This document shows positions 37,467-49,236 of a stretch of 64,000 nt of DNA, piece after piece. Source of the stretch: Verpa conica (Eukaryota; Ascomycota; Pezizomycetes; Pezizales; Morchellaceae). The stretch spans positions 3,534,001 through 3,598,000 of the forward strand of contig JAUFSD010000001.1 in assembly GCA_033030425.1 (NCBI GenBank), given 5' to 3'. Every line of letters starts with the position of its first letter. Position 1 is the stretch's first letter. The notes under the pieces are model-generated. The model worked only from the letters and a program-made list of their open reading frames with translations, was not told the DNA's origin and searched no databases. The translations under genes were made by a program, and so were the position numbers.

Positions 37467-38686
37467 TGTTTTTACCAACTTTGTTGTATTTTGTGGTTGG
37501 TAATGATTATGATGGTGGTTTTGTTGGTTGTTTCTTGGGTTAGCACTGGTTAAATAGCGGTGATGTGAGTCAGTTATGAGTCACGCTGGTGAGGCTGAGA
37601 GAAAGGCGTAGATGGTATAAATATACCGGGCCAGCATAATATAATAGGAAGGACCTCGGGCCGTATCATATAATATCTTTACGGCATCCCGAATAAACAG
37701 GGCTTATCGGATGTTAGCCGTGGCTATAAACGCTCCATGCAGTGTGATGAAGCCTTGGACCACCCACAGCAGATTAAGCAGTCGCAGACGAATCTGGCAG
37801 GCGCAAGCTACAGCTCTCGTAAAAGTTACGTCAAAGAGCAGAAAGAGCTGAAGAGATTATTAAGGGCATAAAGAGACCCAAACACTGTTTCTCAAGATTC
37901 TCCCTCATCTTAGACACTCAGGATGCTTTTAGTGAGTTATCGACCTATAAACCTAGGTCGTGACTCGGTATGTGACATAATTTTATGCAAGGAATAAAAA
38001 CGTCAAGCAGGCAGGACCTCACTCCATCCTTAGCAATGGGAAGCTTCACACCATTTACTGAGGGGATTGATCCCGGGAACCGATTCACGTAACTGCACTT
38101 GGCTGCATATCCGACAGTCAACGCTTATGCGCCGTGCACCAATCGATAGGAATCACGAGGGTCCTGATGTGGCCAAGCTTCGGTTCAGCTGCAGGAGTTG
38201 TAGAGATCCTATCAGCTGATTGATAGAGATGCGGTTTCCTATTTCTTGGGTTTCTTCCTCCTATTGACGGGTATCTACTATGAGGAGCGCCTACAGTCGG
38301 AAGCTGACATTGAGGTATCAAAGAGTGAGGAGAGTGGGGAGAGCCCTGGAATAATATGACGCGAACTGTCTTACATTCTGTCTATAAAACACCGAATGGG
38401 AATATATAATCCGTGATGGGCAAAAGGGTCGAGCTGTGGCGGGGAAGTGGGAACTGCAGGGATTAAAAGAGCCGCTGTAGACTGGACCCTCTCCAATTTC
38501 TGTATTGCTTTTATATGCACTCGGAGCGCACACTCTACGCACTTGCCTGTATATACTCCGGCTCTCCTCCTCCTCCCCCCTCCTCTTCTCTATTCCTCAC
38601 ACGCAAAATCTCCTGTAAACACTGGGAGAGATTCTTGTGTATTCCCCTCTTAGCTTCATGGTAACCTGCTCATAACTATAGCAAGA
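37467..38686. promoter_or_regulatory. Shared divergent promoter of the RNA repair and SulP transporter genes
   Basis: 1.2 kb between start codons facing away from each other. Contains TATA-like TATAAATA at 37616-37623 (about 150 nt from the RNA-repair start) and TATAAAA at 38383-38389 (about 300 nt from the transporter start). A pyrimidine-rich stretch at 38560-38600 precedes the transporter start. No other gene seen. Confidence 0.4.
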
Positions 38687-40936
38687 ATGTCGAGCCCCAG
38701 TGGTTCACGCCCCGCTCGAAATGGCGGCTCAGAGCCTAACCCATTAACGCGTCTTCTCGCCTCCCACCATGATGGGAGCAATAGTGATCACGGCACTTTC
38801 TCCTCCGATGACGATACCCGACCTACAACCCCGCAAATCCTCGGAACAGGCGCCTCTGTAGGCTCTGGGAGCGAAGTAAGAATGGGTGGTGGAATCCTAC
38901 TCAAAAGGAAGACAACCACGGCAAGAATGGCACAGGAGGCGGGTGTCAAAAGGCCATGGTTGATGTATGCAAGTTATTACATTCCGAGTATTGGGTGGAT
39001 GAGGGAGTATGACCGGAGTTGTTTGCTGGGTGATGTTATCGCTGGAGGTGGGTGTTCTGGTGTATTTCTTGGGCTATGAGACGCTGGCTAACTGGTCGCG
39101 ATGAAGTAACTATGGCGTCTTTCTATATCCCCATGGCATTGTCGCTTTCTGCGAACTTGGCCCATTTACCGCCTATACACGGACTCTACTCATTTGCTAT
39201 TCAGCCTTTGGTATGTCTCCCAGCTTAAATTTGGTTTTGAGAGCTCGTACTAAAACTCCCAGGTCTATGCTCTCCTTGGATCATGCCCCACAATGGCTGT
39301 TGGCCCCGAGGCAGCAGGTTCTCTCCTCCTGGGAACCGCGATTCGTAGTTTAAACCAGCATCATTCTCCCGCCTTCGATGACGGCGAACAAGAATTCAAC
39401 AATGCCCGACTTGCTGGTGTGATAACCGGCATGACCGGAGCCTTCGCCTTCATTGCGGGTATCGTGCGCTTAGGATTCCTCGACAGTGTTTTGAGTCGGC
39501 CTCTGTTACGAGGCTTTATCTCTGCTGTCGGTTTTGTTATTTTCGTCGATCAAGCAATCCCTGAATTGGGCCTTACGGAACTCGCCAAGGAAGCCCAAGT
39601 CATCCATGGGAGTTCCCTAGAGAAGGCATTCTGGCTCATTAAAAATGTCTCAAAAGCCCATACCCTTACTTTTGCTGTTGCTGGTGTCTCCTTCTCCATC
39701 ATCATGGTTGGCCGCTATCTCAAAAAGCGATTTGAGAAGCGTGCGCCATACATTGCCTTCCTTCCCGACAGGTTCTTTGTCGTTGTACTATCTGCAATCC
39801 TTACCTACAACCTTTCCTGGGACCAGAAAGGCCTACAGGTCCTCGGGAATGTCGAAGCCCCTAGTGGCTCACTATTCCACTTCAATTTCCCGTTCCAACT
39901 CCACCATCTTACAAATCTCAAGGAAACAATGTCCACCGCCTTCCTGATCTCCGTCCTCGGTTTCTTCGAGTCCGTCGTTGCCGCAAAATCCCTTGGAACG
40001 ACTCTCGACGCTAATATCTCCTCAAACCGCGAACTAATCGCCCTGGGCACCGCAAACATGCTCGGCGGGTGTTTCCAAGCCCTCCCTGCGTTTGGTGGAT
40101 ACGGTCGTAGTAAAGTCAACAAAGCCACCGGCGGCCGCACCCCCATCTCTAGTGTTGTCCTATCAATCTGCACAATAATCTGTACCATACTACTCCTCCC
40201 ATACTTCTACTACCTCCCCCGTTGCGTCCTCTGCGCTATGATCTCAGTTGTTGCCGTCTCCCTCCTCGAGGAGGCTCCAGAAGATATCAAATTCTTCTAT
40301 CACATCCGTGCATATGCCGATCTTGCAACAATGCTGCTTGTGTTCTTGACGACTATCACCTGGTCTCTTGAAACAGGTATCGCAATCGGCGTGGGTATCA
40401 GTCTAATCCAAGTCATCCGCAACTCGACTCGCGCACGAATCCAGATCCTAGGACGTGTACCTGGTACTCTCAACAGCTTTAAAGCAGCCGAGGAAGTCCC
40501 CGCCGAGGAACTCGAGGACGTAGAGGGTTGCTTGATTGTTAAATTGACCGAGGGACTCACGTTCGCCAATACTGGCGAGTTGAAGAATAGACTCCGCAGA
40601 CTCGAGCGCTACGGAGATCCACGTGCACATCCGTCTCTCCCGCGCATTAGGGGGAGGTCTGGGACGGGGACTAAGACGGTTATTTTTGATGTGAAAGGGG
40701 TGAGGAGGATGGACGGGAGTGGGACTCAGGTACTAGCAGAGATTGTAAAGGGGTATGTTGATAAGGGTGTTGGTGTCTGGTTTAGTAGAGTTCCGGGAGA
40801 GGGAAGTAGTGTGTGGGCTATGTTTGTTAAGAGTGGTATTGTGAATGTCGTGGGTGGGAGAAGTCACTTTGTGGGGAGTGTTGAAGAGGCTTTGAGGGCG
40901 AGTGAGGGGAGTGGTAGTGATGAAGGGGCTGTTTAG
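38687..40936 (+). CDS. SulP/SLC26-family anion transporter with STAS domain
   Basis: Membrane anion (sulfate-type) transporter. Three exons, 38687-39047, 39107-39210, 39263-40936, give 712 residues. N-terminal hydrophilic, Ser/Asp-rich region of about 100 residues; then the transporter core with FYIPMALSLSANLAHLPPIHGLYSF, GSCPTMAVGPEAAGSLLLG and about ten further hydrophobic helices; then a C-terminal cytosolic STAS domain (about 560-700, TVIFDVKGVRRMDGSGTQVLAEI). The motif GGYGRSKVNKATGGRTPISS is conserved in the fungal subgroup that includes yeast YPR003C, and differs from the Sul1/Sul2 plasma-membrane permeases. Substrate therefore cannot be stated. The first intron joins DVIAG to VTMASFY with a GCTAAC branch site, which supports the model. 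Confidence 0.94.
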
Positions 40937-43900
40937 AAGGTGCTATTTTTGTATGGGGATGGTTCTTGGGTTATGGGTAGGTGGGTATTATACTGTATTG
41001 TATGATGACATGTGTTATGATAAACTTTATTTTGTTTTCTCTTCCAGATATCTTGGTTTTGGTTCTTTTTGGTATATCTATGGCTTCACTTTTATGTATA
41101 GTGTATGGTGATATGGTGGTAAGAGAGAGGATAAGATAATATTCATAGCATATCATTCACAATTATTTATCCAGATGAATAGCAAAGAAGGTGCTTGTTA
41201 ATACAATCTATGATCTAGCATCTTGTTATTTCCCCCTTGAACAAACTCTAGAAGGCCTACTAGGGAAGCCCGTAGATCTGTTACTCATGTTGCTATATCT
41301 GTAAGGCGCCTATTTCGGTAGTTAATTATCTAACTTCTTGGCTTATCTACTAGTATTGTCGAGTAGCAAAAATAGCCGTACGTTTAGGCAATGACATGGC
41401 ATGCAACACAAGATTCAACATAAATAAGTGAAAGTAAAAAAAGCATAGCATAAATCCCTGATGAAACGTTGAAAAATAAATAAGGATAAATTAATACTTA
41501 CTCTAGAAGCATCTAGTCCCCAATAGCTACATATCTATGCCTGAACTATGGTTGTGTTAATGTGCTAAAAAACTAGCTCTAAAATTTAATATTTCGAAAT
41601 AAGTAATTGTACTACTAATTCTTGTCAACATACCCTGGAACTCTGGATGGTGGTTAAGAACATCAGTATAGTGCTTGTATGATACAGGTTTGATTATTAG
41701 CCAAGTATACTTGATAGGTCAGGTGTCTGGAGAGTACATTGGGCATGCTACCTTTCTTCTACTAGTGCCCTACAAAATAGATTCAGGTACCCCTCCAGCC
41801 TAGGCCCATAGCTTTCTCTGATGGTATTTGGCAATAACTTGCATTGTCGTATTACTAAGAAAAGGAGGGTTCGAGAGCCCCCTTAATACACCTCATAGGT
41901 ACAAAATGTACCGAGTCTTTCAGGTGAAGATGGCCTACCGGTATACCGGGAAGCCTAGTCGCACTTATTCTGGGACAAGTGAGAAACGGTCCGCGGTTCA
42001 GCCCCTGGGAGAAACTTTTTTTCTTTTCTTTTCTTTTCATTTCTTTTAAATTTCCGATATTTTTATAGGTCGTCTAGTCCTGGAGGTTCTTAGAGTTCTA
42101 CTATTTTATGGAATAAATATATCTGATTATAAATTTCATAAATATGTACCATATGTAGTAAACGAGAGAAAGTAGAAGGGGGGGGGGGCTAGTGAAGGAT
42201 ATCGTAGTAGGGAACCTAGTTATCATACCTATATTATTGTGTCTTTGAAAGATATAGGAAAATTAAAGAGAGCCTTGCATTGATTGAACTTGAGTCCAGT
42301 GCGTAGCAAACATTATTCCCCCGCTTAGCGGAGGAGCTCGCGTCGTAATGAGTCTTGTACACTACTATTTGACCATTCTATCGAGACTGACGAATATTCA
42401 ACTATCTTACGCTACTTGATCTCCAAGTCTGCCAATAGGCAATCATATGCCTGTTATATAGAGGTCGATATAAATTATAGGAGATGCGACTAATGGTAAC
42501 CCTTAAAGCAAATAGAAGTATACATAGTACCGAGTGATAATATATGAAGGGATTTCTTACACATATATCGGTGCTATGGCTCATACGAGATATAGTCTAT
42601 GTGAACAGCTCTTGTTCCCTAAAGAGAGATGTCGCATTATTCATCAAATTAACGTACACGTGTTGAAGCTCCTAGCGCCCCTGAGTTTGGCTCAGGATTA
42701 CCCCTTGTTCCTATAACTGCAAAAACCAATATCCCCAATTTCCCCTACCACACCCTAAAAATTCTATTTTTTAATTAGAAGGATTATGCCTTGAGCGGTG
42801 AGAAATATAAAAAAAGATTGCCCTAACTAACAAACTAGAAATGTGGAAATAAAAAGGATTCTAGAATTCCTTATAAAACTAAACCTCGGCAATCATTTTA
42901 GCTATAGTCCGTAAATTCCGTGCATATTATTCTAACGGAACTTCGTCTAATAGATATACCGCTTGGCACTAGTTAGTAAAACATGGCATTGAAGTAGGTT
43001 TATGCGGCTGGGCTACATAGGGAGCTAATGACGTTGATTAGGGGGACTTGTGGTACTTGTGATGTGAAAGAGTGAAGTTTAATTTCTAGTGAGGTGAATG
43101 AGCGGGGGTATTCTTCAAAAGCCGTAGGCTTTATATAGGGGTGTGTGTAGTAATCTAATAAGACCTCAGCTTCTATGTACCCTCCGCTGAGGATCTAGCT
43201 GAGGGGAATGTTGGCGTCAGTGACCCCTACTACTCCTCATACAGGTACGTTTTCCACAGAGCCCTACAATCGAGGTCCTCTAAGAAGAGGTATGTATGGC
43301 TCTAAAGTCGACTTTATTTCCTCAAGTATATCCTTGGGTGAGCATATAATTCTTTCGTAAGTCTTACGTTTTTATCTGAAATATTGCAGGTTCCGAGCAT
43401 ATCGCGGGGTTTTGTGAGGGCACGCCAGTAGTCAAGACTATATGTATCAGTAACTGTCCCCTAGAACCCTAGGCTGCGAACATTTAGTATTTTTGAGTGA
43501 TTCTACAAATTAAGTGAGATCTATGTAACTATTTGTCATAGAAAAGCATAACTCTATTCCCCTCCCTTACCATCTACCACCGAGGAGACCCACAGTAGTA
43601 ATAACATGGAAAGCCCTTTTTCATAATGAATACCAACCACCGTCATAAGAAATTAGAGAGAACTATATATATAGTATATATTTTCTGACCCGCTAGAGAG
43701 ACATGCCTATTAGGAGACGTCTCTCCAATAGGCCAGGCGGCCTACAGTTATCTATATCGAATGTATCCTAGAAAGAAGTGAGAGTCTCCCCCTATAAATA
43801 GGTAATGTCACAATATAATTTAGATGTCAATATGGGCTACCAGTAAATCAGCTAAGGGTTTGAATGGCTGTAGCAGTCCAAAGAGCTTAATAATAGGCAT

Positions 43901-45066
43901 CTCCAGTTCTATACAATGAGAAACCCCGGTGGGGGTATTGCCGCGAAATTGATAATTAATAATAGTCAGGGATAGCTAAAACTCGAAGTAAGACCGCAAA
44001 TACAGATAGCGTTCTGAGCACTAGTATACTTGAACGTTTGGGAGAATGCCTAAGGCACTAGGAGTACTTATAGGCAACGGCTCATAGTACCCCTATAATG
44101 GGCGTGTAACCTATCGCCAAGGGATCAAGAGTTAGAACTACATGTATGTGTACATCACCGTGAGTACTAGCTTTTCTCGTTCTTATCAAGCCCGACCAAT
44201 TTTATAAGACCGGGCGAGAAACTATGACTATGACCATTTACCACATGACTTGCGAGATTCATGCGCTAGATATAATCCAACTGATCTTTACGGTACTAAT
44301 ACCAGAAATCTTTCTTCTAGGAATTATAAATATGCAGAGTACTCGTAAATTCTCTAAAATAACCATTTAAGCGCTAGGTCCACTAGTCGCGTCTGTGCCG
44401 TACACTGCCGCGAAACATGGTAACGGTCGGTTATGCAGTAACCCAAGCACCAGCCTAGGGAGACATCTCTAGAATTTATTTTCCTCTACAAGATCTAGGT
44501 AGTTTGAGAATATAGACGTGCTAACTGATTACCGCCTAGAATACTTCAACCTCAGCCTTGCGAAGGGCTATGGCTAGGTACAAAATACCCATGTTTTTCT
44601 CCATAACCCATACGCTGAGATAGCGATAGTGTGGTAGGGTTCTATAGATCTCGCTACCAGACTGAGTAGCCATGAAGGAATATTAAATCTGCGGCAGAGA
44701 TATATCGCGTTTATTAATTTATGTACCAAAAAGCCAACCCCTAGCCCTCCTACAGCTGCGTCTAAGGAAATAAATTACCTACGCATGATTAATTCACTGT
44801 GGCACAAGGCCAGTGAGCACCGCTCATCCCGGTATCTAGAGCTTATAACCAATAGCCGCTGCCTTCCTCTTGAGAGGTGGAGAGATCTACAACACACACC
44901 CTGGCTCCAATAGCATAAAGTGATATAAGAATTCACTCTGATTGAGTAAGGTACATAAGCCCTGCTCTCCCCGAGTCCGTTTCCCCCGCACAATTCTACC
45001 CAGAAGGCCTTCTTACTATATCGCTCTTGCTTTTGCTCAGTACAAAACCCACTGCAATAGTCCGCG
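40937..45066. other. 4.1 kb gene-free, CTA/TAG-rich spacer
   Basis: I see no gene, RNA or intact mobile element. Trinucleotides CTA and TAG are strongly over-represented relative to CTG and CAG. A G10-type homopolymer lies near 42179. Frames in this stretch are short, mutually overlapping and unrecognisable. The region is a good candidate for old mutated repeat DNA. Confidence 0.55.
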
Positions 45067-45849
45067 ATGCTTCCGAAAAGCCTTATTCCTCTTGTGTCCC
45101 TCCTACTCCTCACACCAGTTACATCCACCGAACATGGCCGGCACACACCATTTAGCGCAGCCGAATCATCCCTCTGCCTTCTCAAATACAGTGTAACATA
45201 CATGGATCAGTATGGGCCTTTGTTCGTCGAGAATCGATACACCTGTAAATTTCCCAAAACCTCCTCACCTCCATTCACCTCCAACTCCTCGCCAGAGCCT
45301 TTCCGTATTCCCGCACCGTACGATCATCCTGCCGGTGACCATGGAAGCGATGAAAGGGTTGTCCAGACGGGTGCTATGACTTCGGATGAAGATCTTTACG
45401 ATCAAATGATTCAATCATCGTACTCGAAACACTCGATTACGGATTACGGATGCAGCCCACTAGAAAACAGCAAGCCCTTGTCACGAAACAAATACTCAAA
45501 CCTTTTCTGGGGTATGCAGCAGCTCACAAATCAGTCATGTGTCGACCCTGGTGAAGCTGTTGAGTATGTCGATGTCAACCGGGGCTGGACTGCGGACTGG
45601 CGATTTACAAACGTCAACCGTGGGGAGAAGAGAATATGCGACTGGTACGGAGAACTTTCCAATGTTGCGAAAGCACTCCATTATTTCTGTTTCCACACCC
45701 TCGGAAGATCGGCAGAGGATGAGTTCTCGGGTGGGGAGGAGATTGTCGCTTTCGGAAAGGATCAGGGCCAAGATCAGAGGTGGTGTATGAGGTACTCAAA
45801 GAAGGGTTGGGATTCAGCTGAGTTTGAGGAGAAGTGCTTGGGGGTTTGA
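45067..45849 (+). CDS. Secreted cysteine-rich protein of unknown function
   Basis: Single-exon, 260 residues. The N-terminus MLPKSLIPLVSLLLLTPVTS is a clear signal peptide, with likely cleavage near residue 20-21. The mature part has exactly eight cysteines (37, 60, 129, 158, 191, 208, 240, 257), consistent with four disulfides, two Asn-x-Ser sequons (NSS near 73, NQS near 155), and no membrane segment or GPI signal. Trp/Tyr-rich segments such as DVNRGWTADWRFTNVNRG and ICDWYGELSNVAKALHYFC suggest a compact fold. No family recognised. It sits between large gene-free stretches, as isolated secreted-protein genes often do. An effector-like or wall-associated role is only a possibility. Confidence 0.85.
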   Translation: MLPKSLIPLVSLLLLTPVTSTEHGRHTPFSAAESSLCLLKYSVTYMDQYGPLFVENRYTCKFPKTSSPPFTSNSSPEPFRIPAPYDHPAGDHGSDERVVQTGAMTSDEDLYDQMIQSSYSKHSITDYGCSPLENSKPLSRNKYSNLFWGMQQLTNQSCVDPGEAVEYVDVNRGWTADWRFTNVNRGEKRICDWYGELSNVAKALHYFCFHTLGRSAEDEFSGGEEIVAFGKDQGQDQRWCMRYSKKGWDSAEFEEKCLGV

Positions 45850-47156
45850 TTTATTTTGTTTATTTGTTTTGGCTCTATTTGGAAGATGAGCAGAAGAGTT
45901 TAATTTGTATAAAGTATTGAGCAGAGGCGGTTAGCTATAGGTCTTATATGGCATATAGCAGTTGGTCTCACTTTGATTTGTAATAAATATTGCTAGCGGA
46001 TAAATTATATGCCCACAGTTCTACTAGATACACCTAGCTTCCTCTGTTCTTGGTTTAACCTGCCATGTGTGTATAATGCGTCTCCTATTTCCGGATACCC
46101 ACGCCTACCGCACTATATTCCCGTCTATACATGTACTCTCTCTATTCTGGAATGACACCATATCACCACAATATCTCGAAATATCCAACAAAAAGACCTT
46201 ACACCCTAGAATCTCATGCCCCCAGGACTACCGGTGCATATGGCCAATGGACCCCGCCTAAAACGCCTCAAAAAGAAGGGCTCCTTGTAGGAGCGCTTCC
46301 AAGGCGCCCTTAAAGAAATCATCGTTGTCATCTAATACTATAAATTCATCGAGTATTCGTAGCGCTATAGAAATACGGATCTCTCATCCAATTATAGCTA
46401 CATATAGTGTATAGGGCTCTAGTTAATTCCTGGTATCTGTGATCAACTCCCAACGATACCGTCGGATCCTCTTACAAGCTCTAGAAATACCTTTCACGGT
46501 ATAATGGGCGTGAGAAGGTAAGGTAGATTAAGCCATCTTCGGTAGTAACTTCATGGTTTATCACTCAAAAATCTTCATTTTTCTACGCAAAAAGTCATAG
46601 AATGGGATCTAAATGGCATAGCATACTATTTTCTAGAGAGCATTTACCATAAATGCGTCGATTTTTAAGCATCGTCAGATCTGGGTTAGCTGGCCTAAAC
46701 ATCTATAATTCATGCGTAACCTAGCTAGGCAATTAGTGCTCCTAAAGGCCCAAATGTCGTCAGCCTATGATATTAATCCCAAGCTATACTTTTAGAATAC
46801 CTGAATTTACTGGAGGGCCTAGATTTCTGATTTCTATCGGCCGAAGCTGATGTGGTTGGCCCCTCTAGTAATCTGCTGAGAAATCAATATCACGTGACAC
46901 TACTCCTACACGATTGGTAACTCAAAATATCGGCCGAGAATTAGTAGATCGATTGTTCATCCTAACTACAGCGCAATAAAAGTCATTTTTCTTCAGAAAG
47001 AGCTAGCTAGCCGACTCTAGATACTCGGACGTTTTCTATATATTGGGAGGATATTTCACCTAAATCATAAAAAAACAGAAAAAGAATCGCACTCAATTCC
47101 TACTTACCAAAAAAAGTCCTTCAAATAACTAAAATTATTCTCGAAATAAATAAATC
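45850..47156. other. Intergenic spacer
   Basis: CTA/TAG-rich DNA between the secreted protein and the oxidoreductase. No gene supported. Confidence 0.55.
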
Positions 47157-48390
47157 ATGTCTACCAACCAGCTCGCTATCGTCCTTCCCAGCGCTAAAGC
47201 TCCCATCGAGATCAAGGAAGTTCCGGTCCCAGTTCCAAACGATGGTGAAATCCTCATCAAGGTAAATATAGGTACTTCAAGCTTTACTGAGCCAGTACTA
47301 ATGCACAACTGAACAGAATGTTGCAATTGGCCTAAACCCTGTCGATGCCAAAATAGCCAGAAATGCTATCTTCCCGCTCCAATACCCGATCATCTTAGGT
47401 CTCACTGTAGCTGGTATTATCCAGGAGTCTAAGAACCCTCGTTTTGCCGTTGGGGATCGTGTCATGGCTAGTCTGCCATGGCGATCCGCAGGAGACAACC
47501 GAAATGGAGCATATCAGCAATACTCAATTGCCGCTGCTCCTGGTATTCTTAAGGTATATAAACTCTTTGGTTTTATTTCTCTCTCCCGACGTCACTCCCT
47601 TTCAAAGCTAAATATTAATGAGTGGTATATGTAGATTCCTGACCATTTGTCATTCGAGAGGGCTTCTGCATTCCCGTTGAATGCTACTGTTGCTGCCGGT
47701 GCCTTGTTCGGTGACAGCGGCCTAGGACTCGAGAAACCAAAGGACTGGAGGAACCCTACTCCTAAGGATCAAACAGTACTGATTTGGGGCGGGTCCACCT
47801 CAATTGGCGGATACGCGGTCCAGTTTGCTACTATGGTAAGTTGACCCCGAAATACATAAATATATTCCCACTCATAAATCCCTCCTACGTAGGCTGGCTA
47901 TAAAGTTGTGACCACCGCATCTCCGCACAACTACGACTACGTCAACTCCCTAGCACCTGTCACCGTCTATAATCACTCGGATAGTGCAGCCCCTGCTGCC
48001 ATAGCCGCACATGGACCCTTTGTTGGCATCATAGACAATGCTGGTGTCCCTGCATCTCATAAAGCCATCTTAGAGGTCCTCAAATTGACCTGTGCACCTA
48101 ACCCACCATCAGGAACAATCAAATCCTTGCTTCCAGTGATGTCTAAATACCCTAACTGGCCAGAGGAGGTGAAAGTACCACAGTTCAAGTATGGACTCTT
48201 TGCTCCAGAGTACAGCAAGTTTGCTAAGTGGCTTTGGGGCGAGAGTGGATTCCTCCACACCTTACTTCAGGAGGAAGGTTTGAAGGAGACTCCAGTAGAG
48301 ATTATCGGTGGGTTTGAGGCGGTTGATAAGGCATTGGATCGGATTTTAGAGGGAGTTAGTGCGAAGAAATTAGTTGTTAAACTAGAGTAA
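47157..48390 (+). CDS. Medium-chain dehydrogenase/reductase (quinone-reductase-like)
   Basis: NAD(P)H-dependent oxidoreductase of the MDR superfamily. Four exons, 47157-47261, 47317-47553, 47635-47835, 47893-48390, give 346 residues, the family norm; all introns are phase 0. GroES-like N-terminal domain (VAIGLNPVDAKIAR, ILGLTVAGII, GDRVMASL), then a Rossmann fold with the nucleotide-binding loop WGGSTSIGGYAVQFA and IIDNAG. Cysteine ligands for catalytic or structural zinc are absent, so it belongs with the zinc-free quinone reductase/enoyl reductase-like members that include stand-alone trans-acting enoyl reductases of polyketide pathways. No polyketide synthase is nearby, so a general detoxification role is equally possible. 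Confidence 0.92.
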
Positions 48391-49236
48391 GAATACTTTG
48401 GGTTTCCTGTAAGAATACTAGTTGATAATAGCGAGGTTTCTTCTTGGAGAAGTGTTGAGAACTAGTCGATTGATATTTATACCGACTAGGATTTTTAAAA
48501 GAGAATATAAAAATTCTATGGGTCTTTCCCTATCTAATACGATTACCGGAACGTTCATCTAGCTAAATAACTATCAGCTCTTTCACTTATTCTAAACTCA
48601 AACATACAGCCCTAAAAAGAGTACCCACTCACTTTAGATACCATCCTAAACGGAGAAGACATTCCGCAGGCCAAGAGCTAAGCTAGTAATTCGGGCCTCT
48701 AATATAGCTGGTAGAGTAATTTTGTACAACAGATTTATACATGGGGTCATTGATACTCCTAGGCCTATGATAGGGGCTTCGAAAATACTCGGGAGTGATG
48801 AGCTGTAGTCTAGGTTGTTGTCACACCTCCAAGACAAGAAGTTCTCCGAGTGATTAAACGGGTTTTCTTATCCTCTTATCGAACACCAGAACTTTTCACA
48901 ATGTTAAAGTATCTTTAAAAACAATCAAATTCTACTGAGAAAGACTTTCTAAAGACTTCTTAGATGTGCGGAGAATTTATTACTAAACTTTTACAAGAAT
49001 CGATGCATTTCGTACGTTGTCGCCCTGGACACCGCGTTAAGGTCCCTCAAACATTTTGGCCCAACGAAAAACCTCAACCAGGCCCCCTTCACTTCACCTC
49101 GTCCCGTTCAACAACCATTACTATCACCTCTCCTATTCTTCTTCCTGTCATCTCTCACTTCTTTCTCCATCCTCCCTAGAAGGTTCCTTACCTCTTTCTT
49201 TATTCCCTTCTCAAAGCCCCACAATTGATAGCAGCA
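48391..49236. other. Intergenic spacer and E2 promoter
   Basis: No gene supported. The last 100 nt before the E2 start are C/T-rich, typical of a transcription start region. Confidence 0.5.

Noticed and set aside
37467..37478. Longer N-terminus (four extra residues) for the RNA-repair ORF
   Set aside because: It would begin at TTG; the first ATG is at 37464-37466 and gives MSESLFYK.
41861..41882. Possible tRNA T-arm (GGGTTCGAGAGCCCC)
   Set aside because: No matching acceptor, D-arm or anticodon stem at the required distances on either strand.
44775..45203. 142-codon minus-strand frame overlapping the start of the secreted protein
   Set aside because: Overlaps a signal-peptide-bearing gene on the other strand; composition rich in Arg/Cys/Ser without a domain.
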